Shown: positions 34,035-46,672 of the stretch, one piece after another
Layout of the letters: every line of letters starts with the position of its first letter
How positions within the stretch are numbered: position 1 is the first letter of the stretch
NCBI GenBank assembly: GCA_003550325.1
Contig: QKWP01000237.1
Location: 89,033 to 153,032, forward strand
Reading direction: 5' to 3'
Length of the DNA stretch: 64,000 nucleotides
Source: Gigaspora rosea
Taxonomy: Eukaryota > Glomeromycota > Glomeromycetes > Diversisporales > Gigasporaceae
Position numbers and translations under genes: made by a program
Notes under the pieces: model-generated
Told to the model about the DNA's origin: nothing
The model's input: only the letters and a program-made list of their open reading frames with translations
Databases searched by the model: none

Positions 34035-34727
34035 CATGTTTGTTAGCAAAAGGTTTATTTTAACAAAGATTTGAATATTCAATAGTAAGTATAATTTAAT
34101 TGTTTACAAATTTTTTTTTACATAATGAAGAATAAATCCACGACTATTTATATAAATTCTAAAACTTCTTTTTTTATATAAATTATATAAGAGAAATACA
34201 AAAAATATCTATGCAAATATCATTTTATCTTTAGTTGCATGTATTTAATGGGTTTTGACAACTTTCTTTCATATTCTAAAAGCTTCAGTAATATTTTATT
34301 GCATGCATTTTCTAAGATGTTAGCATTTAATAGGCATTAGTAATTTTTTTTTGTATGAATTCATAAGCTTTGCAATATTTTACCGCATACATTCATAACT
34401 TTAGCTATTGAGTATTATGAGCTTTAATCATTACGAGTTTCATGATCTCTTTTGCTTTTAGAGTTTAGCTATACCGATTGTAGATTATTTTTATAGAAAG
34501 TTAAAAGTATATGCACATTTTTTGTTTGTTTGTTTTTAATGTATGAGTTAAAATTTTAGCATTTTGCATTTTAATACTAAACTTCTAAAACGCCAAACAA
34601 AAACTCCTATTTTTTGAGTACACTAAATTTATTATATCAAGCTAATGTAATATTTGAGCTTTTACGATTATATCAAGAGTTTGGAATTACTTAAGGATAA
34701 GTATATTATTTTTCTTTTATAAAATAA

Positions 34728-34829
34728 TACGACAGGGTAAAACCCGCGACGAAATAGTACCTAACCCTAATTAAGCTAAATCTGCATCAATAACATGATC
34801 ATCTCAGCACGGGTTTCACCCTTTCGTAA
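34728..34829. repeat. ~100-bp TIR mini-element inside the hAT element
   Basis: The left part TACGACAGGGTAAAACCCGC is the imperfect reverse complement of the right part GCACGGGTTTCACCCTTTCG + TA. It lies between the transposase 5' end and the right TIR of the hAT element. Confidence 0.4.
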
Positions 34830-35312
34830 AATAATTTTTAATGATATTGATCATGCAGGGCATTTACTCACGCAGATCTAGGCAGTTTTAAAGTATCAAA
34901 TCTATTTCATTTTATAAAATATTTAAAACTATCAACGGTAATTATTTTTAATAATTTTACAATATGTAAATAGATCAATAGCATATATATCTATACAATT
35001 AAATATAAAAATAGTAATAAGTAAACCAAGTTACTTAAACATCTTATTTCGATCACAATCCTGTTATACATATTAAAATTCCTTAATAAAGAATTGCATA
35101 TAGCGTTTAAGTATATAGCATGTAATTGTAATTGACCAATTACATTTAGCTTTGATAACCAGACTCGGATATTTATTTATATCCGGTTATTATCCGGATA
35201 TATCTACCCAGGTATTATTCAGGTATATCTATCCGGGTAGCCATGATTGCAATCCGGATATCTGATTATCCGCGGATAACCCGGGTGATACCTGACCCAG
35301 GTACAAACTCTA

Positions 35313-37172
35313 CTTCAGGAAATACAGAAAATAGCAAATAATATTGCGTAGGAGTTACAAATCAAATTTTTACCACGTGAAATTTAAAATTAAAAATACC
35401 CGAATACCTTATCCAAGTAAACTATGGTACCAAGTCTGTTTTTGCTATATGAAACTAATGGTTTATAATAATTACTGAAACAAAACTTGTCCGCCATGCA
35501 TACCAGTTTGGGGAGATTCTATTCTTTACAGTAAATCATAATAAAATCATGACAATTCCAATACAACCAACTCAACCTAACCACATACTGTGGCCACTAA
35601 ATAGCAAGCTCTGTAATAAAATTTTTTTACAGTAATTTATGTAAAAATTATTATGATAATTCAATACTAATACAATCTTAACCACTGTGCATCAAATTAA
35701 ACCTGGGTAATTTTGATATATACAAATACAGGATCTAATCTAATAATAATCAACTAACTAACATACCTTTATTATTATTTTTATTTTTTCCAATTACAAC
35801 ATTTACAATCATTAACATCCATTATATCATTTTCAAGACCACTTGTTAATTAATGCTTCATAATTTGTATTAGATCATGAGTACTTCATTTTTATTGAGA
35901 AATGATTGCAGGAATAGAAGTAAAAATAAAATGTATTTAAGATAGTTTTCGCCAGGGGAAAAATGAGGGATTTACACTTGTCAATAAATAACTAGTAGTT
36001 AGGCACGTTCTTACGTCCGTGCTATAGTAATTATACAAAAAAGTATCAACAATAATCAATAGGTTTTGGTTCAAAATTATAATTTTTGCATGCAGTTATT
36101 TTGTTTAATATACAGGACACAAAAAATAACTTTTTTTTATAGAGTGAAATACAATTATAGAAATAAAAATCTTAACTATTAATATTGATTTATTAATTGT
36201 GAATATTTGATCAAATTTGAAATGCAGTAAATGAAGCAGTTTGTAGGAACATGGTAAGATTAGATTGTTCGAACTATCATGGTTACATATGTATCACATG
36301 ATGGTCATGAACACAAAGAGAACTTGATTACATAGTAGTGATGTTTAAATCTACATTTCTAAAGCTAATCAAAGTATATCAGTCATAGGACATGTTTCTT
36401 AAAATAGCCTTGAAATAAGTTTATAATAAAAATTATAATAAAAACTTATAAATTTATTATAAACTTTGAGCTAAAGATCCTTCTCAGCTTAACTAATTAA
36501 CTTAAAATTATATTTTACAAATATAGAGAACAAGAAAATAAGAAAAATTTGAGCTTAAAAACTGTATTGAAATTTTGTTAATTTTGCACTTTTTCAAAAT
36601 ATAACTTCGCCAAAAACAAAAATTTGTTAATGCTAATTTTAAATTAGCAATTATGTGTAAAATCATGCTCTGAACAACTTTACTTAGGCGACCAAAGAAG
36701 ATTACCTTGTAAGAAAAATAGATTATCTATATACTAAAGTTAAAAATTTTTGGTTTGTAATATAAATGCCTTTTTTATCAAGATAATCTGCTTTAGGCTT
36801 CTAAATAAACTTGTTCAGGGGTATTTCTACTTGGTTCAAGGTCAAAACGTTTTTTTTCAAATGTTTTATAGGTAAAAAATAGTGTAAAAGTTAGAGAAAA
36901 ATATTTTTTTCGAAAGAAAAATTTTTTTCTCTAACTTATCAAATTTTTATAGTAGTAGTTGATCATTTACTTATAAAATTGAATTTAATTGGTTAAAATT
37001 TTTATATATATTTTAATTTTTTTATATATAGTGCTGAAAATTTTAAAAACTTATGAATTTAAAATTACATCTTCTCAATAATAAGCAAAAATTCTTAAAA
37101 ATAAAATACATAGTTTGATAGACTTTGTCAAAAGCTATCAAATTACAATTTTATTATATGAAAAAATATATT
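35313..37172. other. Intergenic DNA with satellite units and a hairpin
   Basis: 35505-35695 holds nearly two ~110-bp satellite units in forward orientation. 36888-36940 is a palindrome (AAGTTAGAGAAAAATATTTT with its complement). No gene is recognised elsewhere in this span. Confidence 0.5.
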
Positions 37173-38009
37173 TGTTACTGCCAGTAACAGTTACTAGAGC
37201 ATGATCAACCAATTAGATTGTATAATGTTATGATTAAAACAAAAACAAAGCATCAAACCTACTATTGTTAGGGTAAGGGTTAGAGCCATAGTTAAAGTTC
37301 AAGTAGAGTGTAGTATATAGTTAAATTTTGTAAAGAATTTTTTTTTGTAAAAAAAAAGTAGTTTCATAAACAAAATTTTAAGTTAGAAGTGATTTTTTAA
37401 AAAAATTAAGGGTAGAGGGTACTATGTTAAAATTATATATAAACTTAATAGTAAATTTTTTTATATTTAATTTTATAAAAAATTATAATAAATAAACTAA
37501 TCATATTTTAAGCCAAGTTTGTAGAGCAGGTTTTCTGATTCTAATGATAGTAAAATCATTAAAATTGGTCAAAAACTCAGTAAGATATGAAATTTTAAAA
37601 ATTGGGTATTAAAATTTAATAATCAAACTAATTTATAAATTTACGTAAATTGACCAATCAGCATTAGCAATTTTGTGCAACCCAGAAAATTTTTGGCCAA
37701 CCCAGAAAAACTTTATGATATATACAAGTATGTTTTTTTAAAATATAATAATAGTTCAAAATTTTACCATAATAGATAAATTGTTTTATTTATATTTTGT
37801 AAAATTTTAATAAAAATTAGTTGTAATTTAAAAAAGTTTTATTAGTAGCATATGTCAATTTTATATGAAAATTTCAAAATACCATATAAAAACTATATAA
37901 AAATGATCTACACACCCTCTACCCTTAAAGTTTTTGCATTGTCATATTACACATGATCCTTTGATCTAATTGGTTGATCACAATCTGATGACTGTTACCA
38001 CTGTTAACA
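37173..38009. repeat. Candidate 837-bp non-autonomous TIR element
   Basis: The inverted ends share TGTTA, AGTAACAGT/GGTAACAGT and TGATCAACCAATTAGAT over ~50 bp. Flanks AATATATT and AATAGATT match at 7 of 8 bases, compatible with an hAT-type duplication. Internal phrases (AAAAAAAGTAGTTTCATAAACAAAATTTTAA type) recur inside the element at 47392-48315. No coding sequence. Confidence 0.5.
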
Positions 38010-39042
38010 AATAGATTTACCCTTATTTTGCAACTTTAAAATTTTTTATTGAGAAGATACAATTTAAAAAAAATTATTAATTAATTTGATATCTTTAGAT
38101 TGTCCATCTTATATCTAATTAATAATAGAGTAAACTTGTTAATCGCATTATGTAATGCACCTTATACACTGTTCTTTCAATCAATTTCAAGATTAGCTAT
38201 AATGATACATGAGCAAAAATTCAAAACAAATGTTTATTTTGTCAAAAATTGACTATAACTTAAAATTGAGTATACAGTATGAACCTACTCTTAGAATTTT
38301 ACCAAAAAAAAATTACTTGCAAAATTTTACTTTAAAACCTCTCTTTCACCCAAATACACAATTTTTACTCCACCTAACCCTAACCAATGAAAAAAACATG
38401 TTGTTTTAATTGTTTAATTTTTCATTACACCTAATTTTATGATCTGTGGCAGGTGCATCAACATTGCACATGCAATATATAAATTATTTTTAATAATAAA
38501 TGTAAAAACTTACTTATATAAGCTAATTTATTTTTTTATTTTAAAGATATAGTTCTTCTCAATGTTGTGAAAAAATTATAAAGAATCCACAATTACTTAC
38601 TGGAAATTTTAAAATAAACAAAAACCTACTTGCATTTTATAGTAAATTTTAATTATCTCAATAACTAGTAATTAGATTCTAATAATTTTTTTATTTTATA
38701 AAAAATCCTATCTTTATTAAACAAAAAAAAGTTTATTTAATTTGAATCAAAAGTTTAAAAAAATTTAATAAAAAAAGTTAAAACTTGAAATTTTTTGTTT
38801 TTGTTAATTTTTTAATCATAAATAATTAAATAAAAACATTTATTAGACTTTAGATCATTATTTTGTGCCAATTATTTCAAAATAACAGACCTAAATTTTT
38901 AGATAATGCAAATAGTAGAATTTTTTAGTAACAATATTACTGTATTACAGAATGCATATTGATTTAATTTTTTGACAAAGTGTATTTCTAAATCTCTTTT
39001 TTATTATAGATTTTAGTTATTGAATATATGGGTTATCTTCAA
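38010..39042. other. AT-rich DNA, no gene recognised
   Basis: Long A/T runs dominate. The 66-codon plus-strand frame at 38209-38409 is low-complexity and not supported as a gene. Confidence 0.5.
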
Positions 39043-39272
39043 TAGAAATTAGGCAAATTGATATTTAAAAAAAATCAATACTTTAACTTTCACAGCTCAA
39101 ATCTCAATGAATTTCAAAACTATCTTAATAATTTAAGAATCAAAAGAAAACTTTGATCTTAAGCTTTCTTTTAACTATTAAATTATTAAAATAACATCAA
39201 AATTTATCAAGATATGAGCCGTGAAAGTTAAAGTATTGATTTTTTTTTTAATGTCAATTTGCCTGATTTCTA
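39043..39272. repeat. 230-bp element with ~70-bp inverted arms
   Basis: TAGAAATTAGGCAAATTGAT...ATCAATACTTTAACTTTCAC at the left is mirrored at the right (GTGAAAGTTAAAGTATTGAT...GCCTGATTTCTA). The centre is not paired. It is a long-TIR MITE by structure; no clear target duplication was found. Confidence 0.65.
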
Positions 39273-39505
39273 TTTATGAAAACCAATATTGTGTTATATT
39301 TACCATTATATTAGTCACACTTGTATCTATTCCTGGTTTTAGCATGACAAATCATGCAGCTACCTAATTATGCAAGTATATAATATAAATAAAAATAACA
39401 TCAAAAAATAAAAATTCATATAAAAAAATCAGACATAAAATAATACTAAATTTTAGAATTATAAGCCAAATCCTTAGGTGTGGAATTATTTTTGTCACCC
39501 CTGTA

Positions 39506-39668
39506 TAGGGATTGGACCGCCTAAAATTTTTCTTTAATCATTTAATCGTTTAACCGTTTGACCGTTTAATTTGGCCGGCATTAAAATAATTCCGGCGCAT
39601 GTTCAAAATAATTCTGCCCGGAACTATAGAGCAATTTTTAAACGGTTAAACGGTTCCAATTCCCCCGT
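39506..39668. repeat. Candidate hAT-type MITE (TAGGGATTGGACCG ends)
   Basis: The left end TAGGGATTGGACCG and right end CGGTTCCAATTCCC are near-complementary. Internal CGTTTAACCGTTTGACCGTTTA repeats face AAACGGTTAAACGG. The ends resemble those of the full hAT element at 50321-55806 (TAGAGATTGGACCCG), so it may be a derivative mobilised by that family. Target duplication cannot be resolved. Confidence 0.45.
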
Positions 39669-40470
39669 AATAAATATAATAGCAAATATAATAATCATGC
39701 TCGTCCATATAAAAAACTGCCTTCTTTTTTAATATCTTAACAGGCTGGCTGTAAATGAGAAAAGTAAGTGAAGAAATGATAGAATCACATGTCGTAATCT
39801 TGAATCGGGAAGGTCCCACGAATTTTCAGTTCAAGCGCTTGCGGATTTGGCTTCGTCATTATCAATTCTTTAAATAAATTACTTAGTGCCTCTCATTTCC
39901 TATTTCTTATACCATGACCTAATTTGTCTTTGATCACCTTGCGCCATACCTTCTTTTGTACGATCTTCTGATTCACATGCAGTTCCTACTTACGCGATGA
40001 CGTTATGAGGCGAAAGGTCGTGTGGCTACTCTTCTTTTCAATCATGTGATATTCTATCACTTTGCATTAGTTACGTACGTTACTGACAAAAATAGCCTAT
40101 TATATCTTCATTAGTTGTCGAGGCAGAAGCTGGAAATTGTCCTCAATTTAAAAATATAAACATTGACAAAATCCACTTATACTCTTTTATTATTAAAGCT
40201 AACATTGAGCCTTAAATCTAACTATAAAAAAAAAAACCAAAAAATGACTAATTTCATATTAAAATATTTAAATTCCATGACATTAATTATTCTAATGTAT
40301 TATAATTTGATCATTATAGTAAAATTTGAATTAAACTAATAAAAGAACAACATAAAGATGAAGTAATCTTTACGTACTATATTGTATAACATAAATACCT
40401 TTAATTTAAGCTTGATGAAATTTTCTTTCGCTCGCTCAGATCTACCATATTTATCAAAAAAAATACAAAA
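39669..40470. other. 5' flank of the dehydrogenase gene
   Basis: No gene is recognised. This stretch, less AT-rich than the average here at 39750-40100, would hold the promoter of the gene starting at 40471. No TATA box or other site can be assigned with confidence. Confidence 0.4.
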
Positions 40471-41826
40471 ATGCAAATTAAAGATAAGGTCGTAATTGTA
40501 ACTTGCGGTGCAAACGGTATTGGTGCTGCTTTAGTTCGGCGACTCGTTCTCGAAGGGTTTGTCAAAAAAGGTAAATGATATGATATATTTTCGGTTAAAT
40601 TCCTTTAGTTTTTTTTAAATAAATATATATTTTTAAATAATGCAGTGCTAGAGTAATTTTCGGGGATATTGACAAAGAATCAGGCCATGAGCTCGTTACT
40701 GAATTGAATAAAAAGTATTTAGTTTCGAAATCTTTTGCTTCAAACACGTCCAAATAATAATTATATATCATTTTTCATATTACACAATCTAGCAATAAAA
40801 TTAATGTAATCTTTGTCTTTTGTGATGAAACAAATTTCATTCATCCACGCCAATTGTTTGATACCGCACAGAATAAATTTGGTGACATTGATGTAAATAC
40901 TTTTTGTTAATTAATTAATTAATTGATATTTATTTAATTGTAATTAATTAATAGTTTTTTTTTTTCTAAAGATTGTATGTAATAACGCTGGAATTGCACA
41001 AGATGATGATTTTTATGACCAAACTGGTAAAGTAGACTAAGAATTATTTATATGGTATATTTTTTTTTTGAGTGGCTATTCGGACATGAACTTGACTCGG
41101 GTATTTATGATAATAGATGGCTGGATAAAGACTCTCGATGTCAATTTAAAAGCTGTAATCAAAGGTACACAATTGGGTATCCAATATTTGAAAAAAAGTG
41201 GTGGTGGTGTTATCATAAATACGGGTTTGTAAATAACAACACTATATATATAAAAAATAAAAAAAGATATGCTTACAAAGTAACTTATTTTGTCTATAGC
41301 TTCGCTTGCTGGATTTTATCCATTGGAATCATTGCCAGTATATGCTTCTACGAAATATGGAGTACGTTTTGAAATCCTTAAACATGCAAATCTATTATTC
41401 AACTTAAGTTGGTACTAACGATCTGTTATTTAATATCAACTTCTAGATTGTTGGCTTTACACAATCACTACGCGATCTAAATAATACTGATAAAATTCGC
41501 GTAAATGCCATTGCTCCTGGATTTGTAGGTACGTAAGTTAAAGAAACTATCGTCATTATTTACTTTCGTTGTTTAATTATCAATCTTAATATAAATTGAA
41601 TAAATTATTAGATACGCGTTTGGTGAAAGAATTGAAAAAATCATCGTCCGAAATTGTACAATTAATTGATAAATTTGGTTATGTTCCTATGGATGAAGTG
41701 ATTAATGCTTTTATGATGACTATTCAAGATGATAATCTTGTGGGTGATATTATCCTGCTTCCGAAAAAAAATACTTCCCAAATTATTTCAAATTCATACT
41801 TCGATTCGCTGGGTTTGGTTAACTGA
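40471..41826 (+). pseudogene. Short-chain dehydrogenase/reductase (15-PGDH-like), eight exons, lesions
   Basis: Exons by GT-AG signals: 40471-40570, 40646-40714, 40793-40892, 40972-41054, 41117-41224, 41300-41361, 41447-41528 and 41612-41826. The classical SDR layout is clear: the cofactor loop VIVTCGANGIG (family T-G-x3-G-x-G; the first Gly is Cys here), the acidic residue in VIFGDID suggesting NAD preference, NNAG, Ser in the NT(A)SLAGF motif formed across exons 5-6, the catalytic Y-x3-K in VYASTKYG, and IRVNAIAPGFVDT. SDRs oxidise or reduce alcohols and ketones in the cytosol. Lesions are a one-base shift at the exon 1-2 junction (A6 run), a TAA in exon 4 (TGKVD*EL) and a phase error at the exon 4-5 junction. 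Exons 5-8 join cleanly. It is either a young pseudogene or one affected by homopolymer errors. Confidence 0.75.
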
Positions 41827-42615
41827 TAATAATTATTTTACCAGTTGATTTTATCTATATTTAAAATCTACATTAAAAATATTTCTGATATTCTCAATAA
41901 AAATTTATATGCACTAAGCATATTATTCGTTTTTTGCTATTAAACTTCAGAAACGCAAATATATATATATATTTATCCTGTTCTTTGATGGGGTGAAAAA
42001 AAAACGATTTATGTACATTCCTGGTATGGTTATAAAACATCACACTATTATCGAATAAACCCGTCTTAAAAATTTGGCAGCCCCATTACTACTTCCCATC
42101 TGTTTTAAGTAAGGTTGCGGCCCAAACTTACTAGTTTGGGATTTGGTAGAATCACAAATAGTATTTACTAAGTTTTGCAAAATACTCTAGTTTGCCATAA
42201 TGTCAAACATTCTGACATATAAATTATATTATGATTAGAAATCCCAAATTTTTTACATATAAAATTGGGTTTGGGACTCATCACAAACAGAGAGGTCATT
42301 TAAAGTTCGGCACCTTAGCCAATAAGATCGCGAAATTTTGATATCAAACTGATATATCGAATACAAGACTTACCAATATACTATATTTAGCTCATAGGAT
42401 GACCAGGTAACTTATTTATACACTTATAAAGTACTTTTTGAGAACATAACATTTCACCAACAAAAAAAAATAACTATGAAAGCAAATTCTAGCTCTAAAC
42501 GAATGTAGATATTCATTGTTAAAATTAATACAAAATAATCCACCTCTCCAAGAACTTCACTTAGGTGCGAACATTTTTACCATATACTGCTAATACTAGT
42601 TATATTAACTGTATA
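41827..42615. other. Intergenic DNA downstream of the dehydrogenase
   Basis: No gene is seen. A palindromic CCCAAACTTACTAGTTTGGG lies near 42122-42141. AT-rich elsewhere. Confidence 0.45.
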
Positions 42616-43763
42616 CAGTCGCACTCCCTAAGTGCACACCCCCTAAGTCAGTGATGTCACTTGGTTATTTGGCCAGCCAATGGCCACGGCCATTGGCCGA
42701 GGCCAAAAGGCCAAAAATATAAATTTAATTTTTTGGCCGAAACGGCCAAATAAAACTAGTAATTTGATTGGTTAAATCTTCACTTAAGTAATTTTTCTAT
42801 ATAACTTACTAAACCTTTGCTCAAATTACTTATTAAACCTTTGTTCAAATTATACTTTTATATAACTTTAAACCTTCACTTAAATTATTTTTTTATATAG
42901 TTTATTAAACTTTCACTTAAATTATTTTTATATAACTTATTAAACCTTCACTTAAATTATTTTTTATATAACTTTTTACTTTCGCTAGATTTTTTTTTAT
43001 ATAGCTTAACAATTATTACTTAAGTTATCTTATATATTAATATGCTTTCAAAACGAACTTTCAAGCAAACTATTATAATTAAAAAAGAACTTGAAAAGAA
43101 TCATTAGATTTAATTATTCTTTCACGTATAGTTAAATATCGATCCAGTTCTATGAGTTTTATTAATTCCAATAGTTCGTCAATTTCTTTATCGTAACTTT
43201 AGTAATAGCACATGAAAATAGATAACTATAGTGTTAATTAACTTTTTTTGAGAAGGTAATATAGAATAAATACAATTCAAGAATATTGATTCTTATAGAT
43301 AAAGCATGGCTTTAAACAAAACCAGTACATATATGTAATATATATTAACATTACTATGCATATAATACAGTATTTATATATACATTTCTTTTTTATTACT
43401 ATACAGAGAAATTTGGCCACTTGGCCGTTTGGCCATTTGGCCATTGGCCAACGGCCATATTGGCCAAATAATTTTTATTGACCTGGCCAATTGACATTCA
43501 ACTTTGCCCGCAAAATTTTGGCCATTTTGGCCAAATAATTATATATTGGCCGATGGCCAATTAAATTTTCTTTGCCGATTAAATTGCCATCACTGCCCTA
43601 AGTACATGGTATATTAAAAACCTCTTTATGTGCATGCCCTCTTGGTCCCAAATAATATAGCAATTATAAATTTTAACTCCTCTAAATGCAAACCCCCTCT
43701 AAGTGCACATTTTGCCTTTTTTTCACTATGGTCCCAAGGGCATGCACTTAGAGAGTGCAACTG
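42616..43763. mobile_element. Tc1/pogo-like MITE interrupted by an hAT element
   Basis: The outer ends CAGTCGCACTCCCTAAGTGC and, in reverse complement, CAGTTGCACTCTCTAAGTGC are flanked by TA at 42614-42615 and 43764-43765. Without the nested hAT insertion (42649-43595 plus one 8-bp duplication) it is only about 190 bp and has no coding capacity. TIRs of this type with a TA target are usual for Tc1/mariner-pogo elements. Confidence 0.75.
42649..43595. mobile_element. Non-autonomous hAT element (947 bp) nested in a MITE
   Basis: A perfect 8-bp target duplication CCCTAAGT lies at 42641-42648 and 43596-43603. Terminal repeats are CAGTGATGTCA and, in reverse complement, CAGTGATGGCA, a typical hAT form. 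Both subterminal regions are crowded with TGGCCA/GGCCAAA motifs. The interior carries the ~36-bp AAACCTTTGCTCAAATTA minisatellite also seen at 20560-20945. No transposase is encoded. Confidence 0.9.
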
Positions 43764-43765
43764 TA

Positions 43766-44630
43766 AGTTTTAAATACCAAAAACAGTCTTTAAAAAAAGA
43801 AGATTAAAATGTTACACATAAGCTTTAAGCTTGGAACTTTGAGTGCACTGTTTAACATGCTATCTCCTCCTTACAGTAAAATTATCATCTTGTTACTAGT
43901 GTCTGGTACATTTTTACCAATCATTTTGCATGTGCGAAAGTTGGATAGTATAAATGGTCATGATCACATGCCATGAGAAATTTGCAATGTTGATTATATC
44001 AAATATATATGCTAGCATTAATGACCCTTTATGTCATATAATATCTATATTATTTCTATATTATTTAATTTTGAGTTCATGTTCTTGATTGGTCATATCT
44101 AGAAAACGTGATCATATTGTAGGAAAACAATATGACAATTATTTTACATATTGATGTATTAATAATGGCAACAGATTACAAATCTAATATGAATATGCTT
44201 ACTGATTTTACCTATATCTCTACATTATCTATTCTCTGTTTAAATATTCATAATTGGTCATATCCAAAAAATGTAACCAAACATGGGAAAGCTAATAGAA
44301 ATATGTGAGGTAATTATATCATTTTTTATTATTATATTTGAGTAATTGTATTATTTGAATGCTTTGCCATTTTTGATTTGCTAAACTGTAATTAGGCCAT
44401 GGAAACTTCAAAATAAAATAATTAGGTACTTTTGAAACTGTAATTATTGCAACATTTGATTATTTGCATATTAATGTATAATGTTGTAATAAATTTGTAA
44501 TTTGTCTATTACTATGAATTAATAATTTTTGTTTGTTATATGCACTTTTTATCTTTCAGATTTAGAAAATTGCTTCTGTTCTTAAGTGCACATTGTTCTT
44601 TGAAATTAGATTAACTGAGATATGGATAAC
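43766..44630. other. Intergenic DNA with dispersed repeat phrases
   Basis: No gene is recognised. ATTGGTCATATC(T/C)A(G/A)AAAA phrases at about 44089 and 44252 recur near 23660 and 55960, indicating old dispersed repeats. Confidence 0.4.
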
Positions 44631-46080
44631 GAACGTATGGTAGTAGAATCATAATAGTTAGTAGTATGATAGTAATTTTTTTTAATACAATACTAAATTT
44701 TCATGCTATAATGAACCTAGTATGATAGTAGAAGCATAATAGCATAATAGTTTGGAACATTGCAAAATAGTTAGTAGCACAGTAGTAACTTTTTTTTATA
44801 TACAATACTAAAACTTCTTTTTTCTTTAGAACAGAACATAGCACAATAATAAAAGCATAATAGTTTGGAGCGTTAGTAAAATAGTAATATTTTTTATTTT
44901 ATTTTTTTTGTATATATACACAGTACTAATGTTTCTTTTTTTCTTTAGAACCGAACATAGCACGATAATGAACATATGATAGTAAAAGCATAATAGTTTG
45001 GGATATATAGGGTTCCTCAAATTCAAATCAAATCAAATATCAGATCAATTTGAATTTGATCAAATCAAATTGACCTTGATTTGAATTTGATTTGATTCAA
45101 ATATTTGAATTTGAATTTGATTTGAATTTGAATTTTTAATAGTAATTTTCAAATAAAATCAAATATTTGTCAAATCAAATCAAATTTGGCCATATTTGAA
45201 TTTGATCAAATCAAATATAGTCAAATTTGAATTTGAATTTGATCAAATATTTGATTCAAATATTTGAAGATCAAATCAAATTGCAGAACCCTAGGGATAT
45301 AGCAAGATAGTTAGTAGCACAGTAGTATATATAATTATTTTCTTTAATGTTTCTTCTTCTTCAGAACAGAATGTAGTACAATAATGAATGTATGATAGTA
45401 GAAGTATAATAGTTCAGGATAGCAAGATAGTTAGTAACATAATCATATTTTTTTATTTTATTTTTTTTGATACAATACTAATGTTTCGCATAATAACTAA
45501 CGTAGCATGATAATAAAAACATGATGCTTCAGGATGTAACAAAATAGTTAGTAGCACAGTAGTATTTTTTTTTATATAGTACTAATATTTTTTTTTATTT
45601 AGAGGTATGATAGTTCAGGATGTTAGTAATACGGTACTTTTTTATATATAGTACTAATGCTTCTTTTTTTTCTTTAGAATAAATGAAACATAGCACAATA
45701 ACAAATGTACAATATTAGAAGCATAATAGCTCAGGACGTAGCAAGATAGTTAGTAGTATGGTAATATTTTTTACTGTAATACAGTACTAACAAGCATAAT
45801 AGTTCAGGATGTAGCAAAATAGTTAGTAGCATGATAGTTAATAGGCATGCATAATAGTTGAGACATTAGTAACACGATAGTATTTTTTCTTTTTTTTTAA
45901 TACAGTACTAATATTTTGCATGATAATGAACGTGTATAATAGTAAAAGCATGAAAGTTCAGAATGTAGCAAAATAGTTAGTAGCACAGTAGTTAGTATGG
46001 GCATGCATAATAGTATAAGCATAGTATAATAGTTAGTATAGGATTTAACATGATAATTGGAACATAGCGGAATTTTAAAA
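44631..46080. repeat. ~130-bp degenerate tandem repeat array
   Basis: About ten units share GCATAATAGTTCAGGATGTA, GCAAAATAGTTAGTAGCACA, a T-rich stretch, ACAGTACTAATGTTTCTTTT and AGAACAGAACATAGCACAAT. It is interrupted by the MITE at 45008-45293. It is distinct from the 8.6-14.2 kb satellite and encodes nothing recognisable. Confidence 0.75.
45008..45293. repeat. hAT-type MITE built of CAAAT/ATTTG repeats, copy 1 (286 bp)
   Basis: A perfect 8-bp target duplication GGGATATA lies at 45000-45007 and 45294-45301. Ends are TAGGGTTCCTCA and, in reverse complement, TAGGGTTCTGCA. The interior is almost entirely TCAAATTTGAATTTGATCAAAT-type self-complementary repeats and could fold extensively. Inserted in the 130-bp tandem array. 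Confidence 0.9.
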
Positions 46081-46672
46081 ATTGAGTTTTATTTATTACA
46101 GGTACTTTCTATTATTGAAAAAGCACTAGCGGTGCCTCAAAATACTTGTAAATTATAATAATAGGCTTGTACTATGTTTACTGTATATTTTATATTTATA
46201 AAATTATATTACAAGAGTAATAAATATAACTTTGGGTTAAGTAGTAGTTGATAATATGTATATGCTATTGTTTTATTAATAATTATATGGGCTAAGGACT
46301 ATATGGGCTATGTGGCATCTTTAATAAAGGTTGTGGTAATCTAAAACAAGGCAGAATTTTTTCAATTACTTTTCAAAATACAATAAAGAATAAAGGATAG
46401 CTTTATTAATAATCTACTCACATTGAATTTGCTAATAGATTAGAGCTTGGGTTTATTAATAATAAATATTAATTTACGTGTTATTTATATATTTCTAATA
46501 AAGAAACAAATTTTTTTTGCATTCTTAATAGTTTGCAAGCTTTTTAATATGAAGTTCTTTTCATTTTCTAGTAGTTTTTGAGTTTGACACTATATGCCAA
46601 AATAGGATACATATTTGGGTTTTGGTTATAAATCCTAACTAGATAGAAATACCAATTCCAAAACCCAAATTA
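46081..46672. other. AT-rich DNA, no gene recognised
   Basis: No gene is seen. A short hairpin-like GCACTAGCGGTGC occurs near 46117-46129. Confidence 0.4.

Larger units (their letters stand above)
30339..35312 (-). mobile_element. Complete hAT-superfamily DNA transposon (4,974 bp)
   Basis: A perfect 8-bp target duplication CTTCAGGA lies at 30331-30338 and 35313-35320. The terminal inverted repeats are TAGTATTTGTACCCG and, in reverse complement, TAGAGTTTGTACCTG. Both subterminal regions are full of ACCCGGGT/ATCCGGATA-type motifs, likely transposase-binding repeats. It encodes one minus-strand transposase with an intron. Ends and target duplication are intact, so the insertion is fairly young, but the transposase has three nonsense codons. 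Confidence 0.9.

Noticed and set aside
36888-38009. CRISPR-like or phage-like array
   Set aside because: The repeats are inverted or dispersed, without regular direct repeats and spacers, and the genome is eukaryotic.
38209-38409. 66-codon plus-strand frame
   Set aside because: Low-complexity AT-rich sequence, no domain, no splice or start support.
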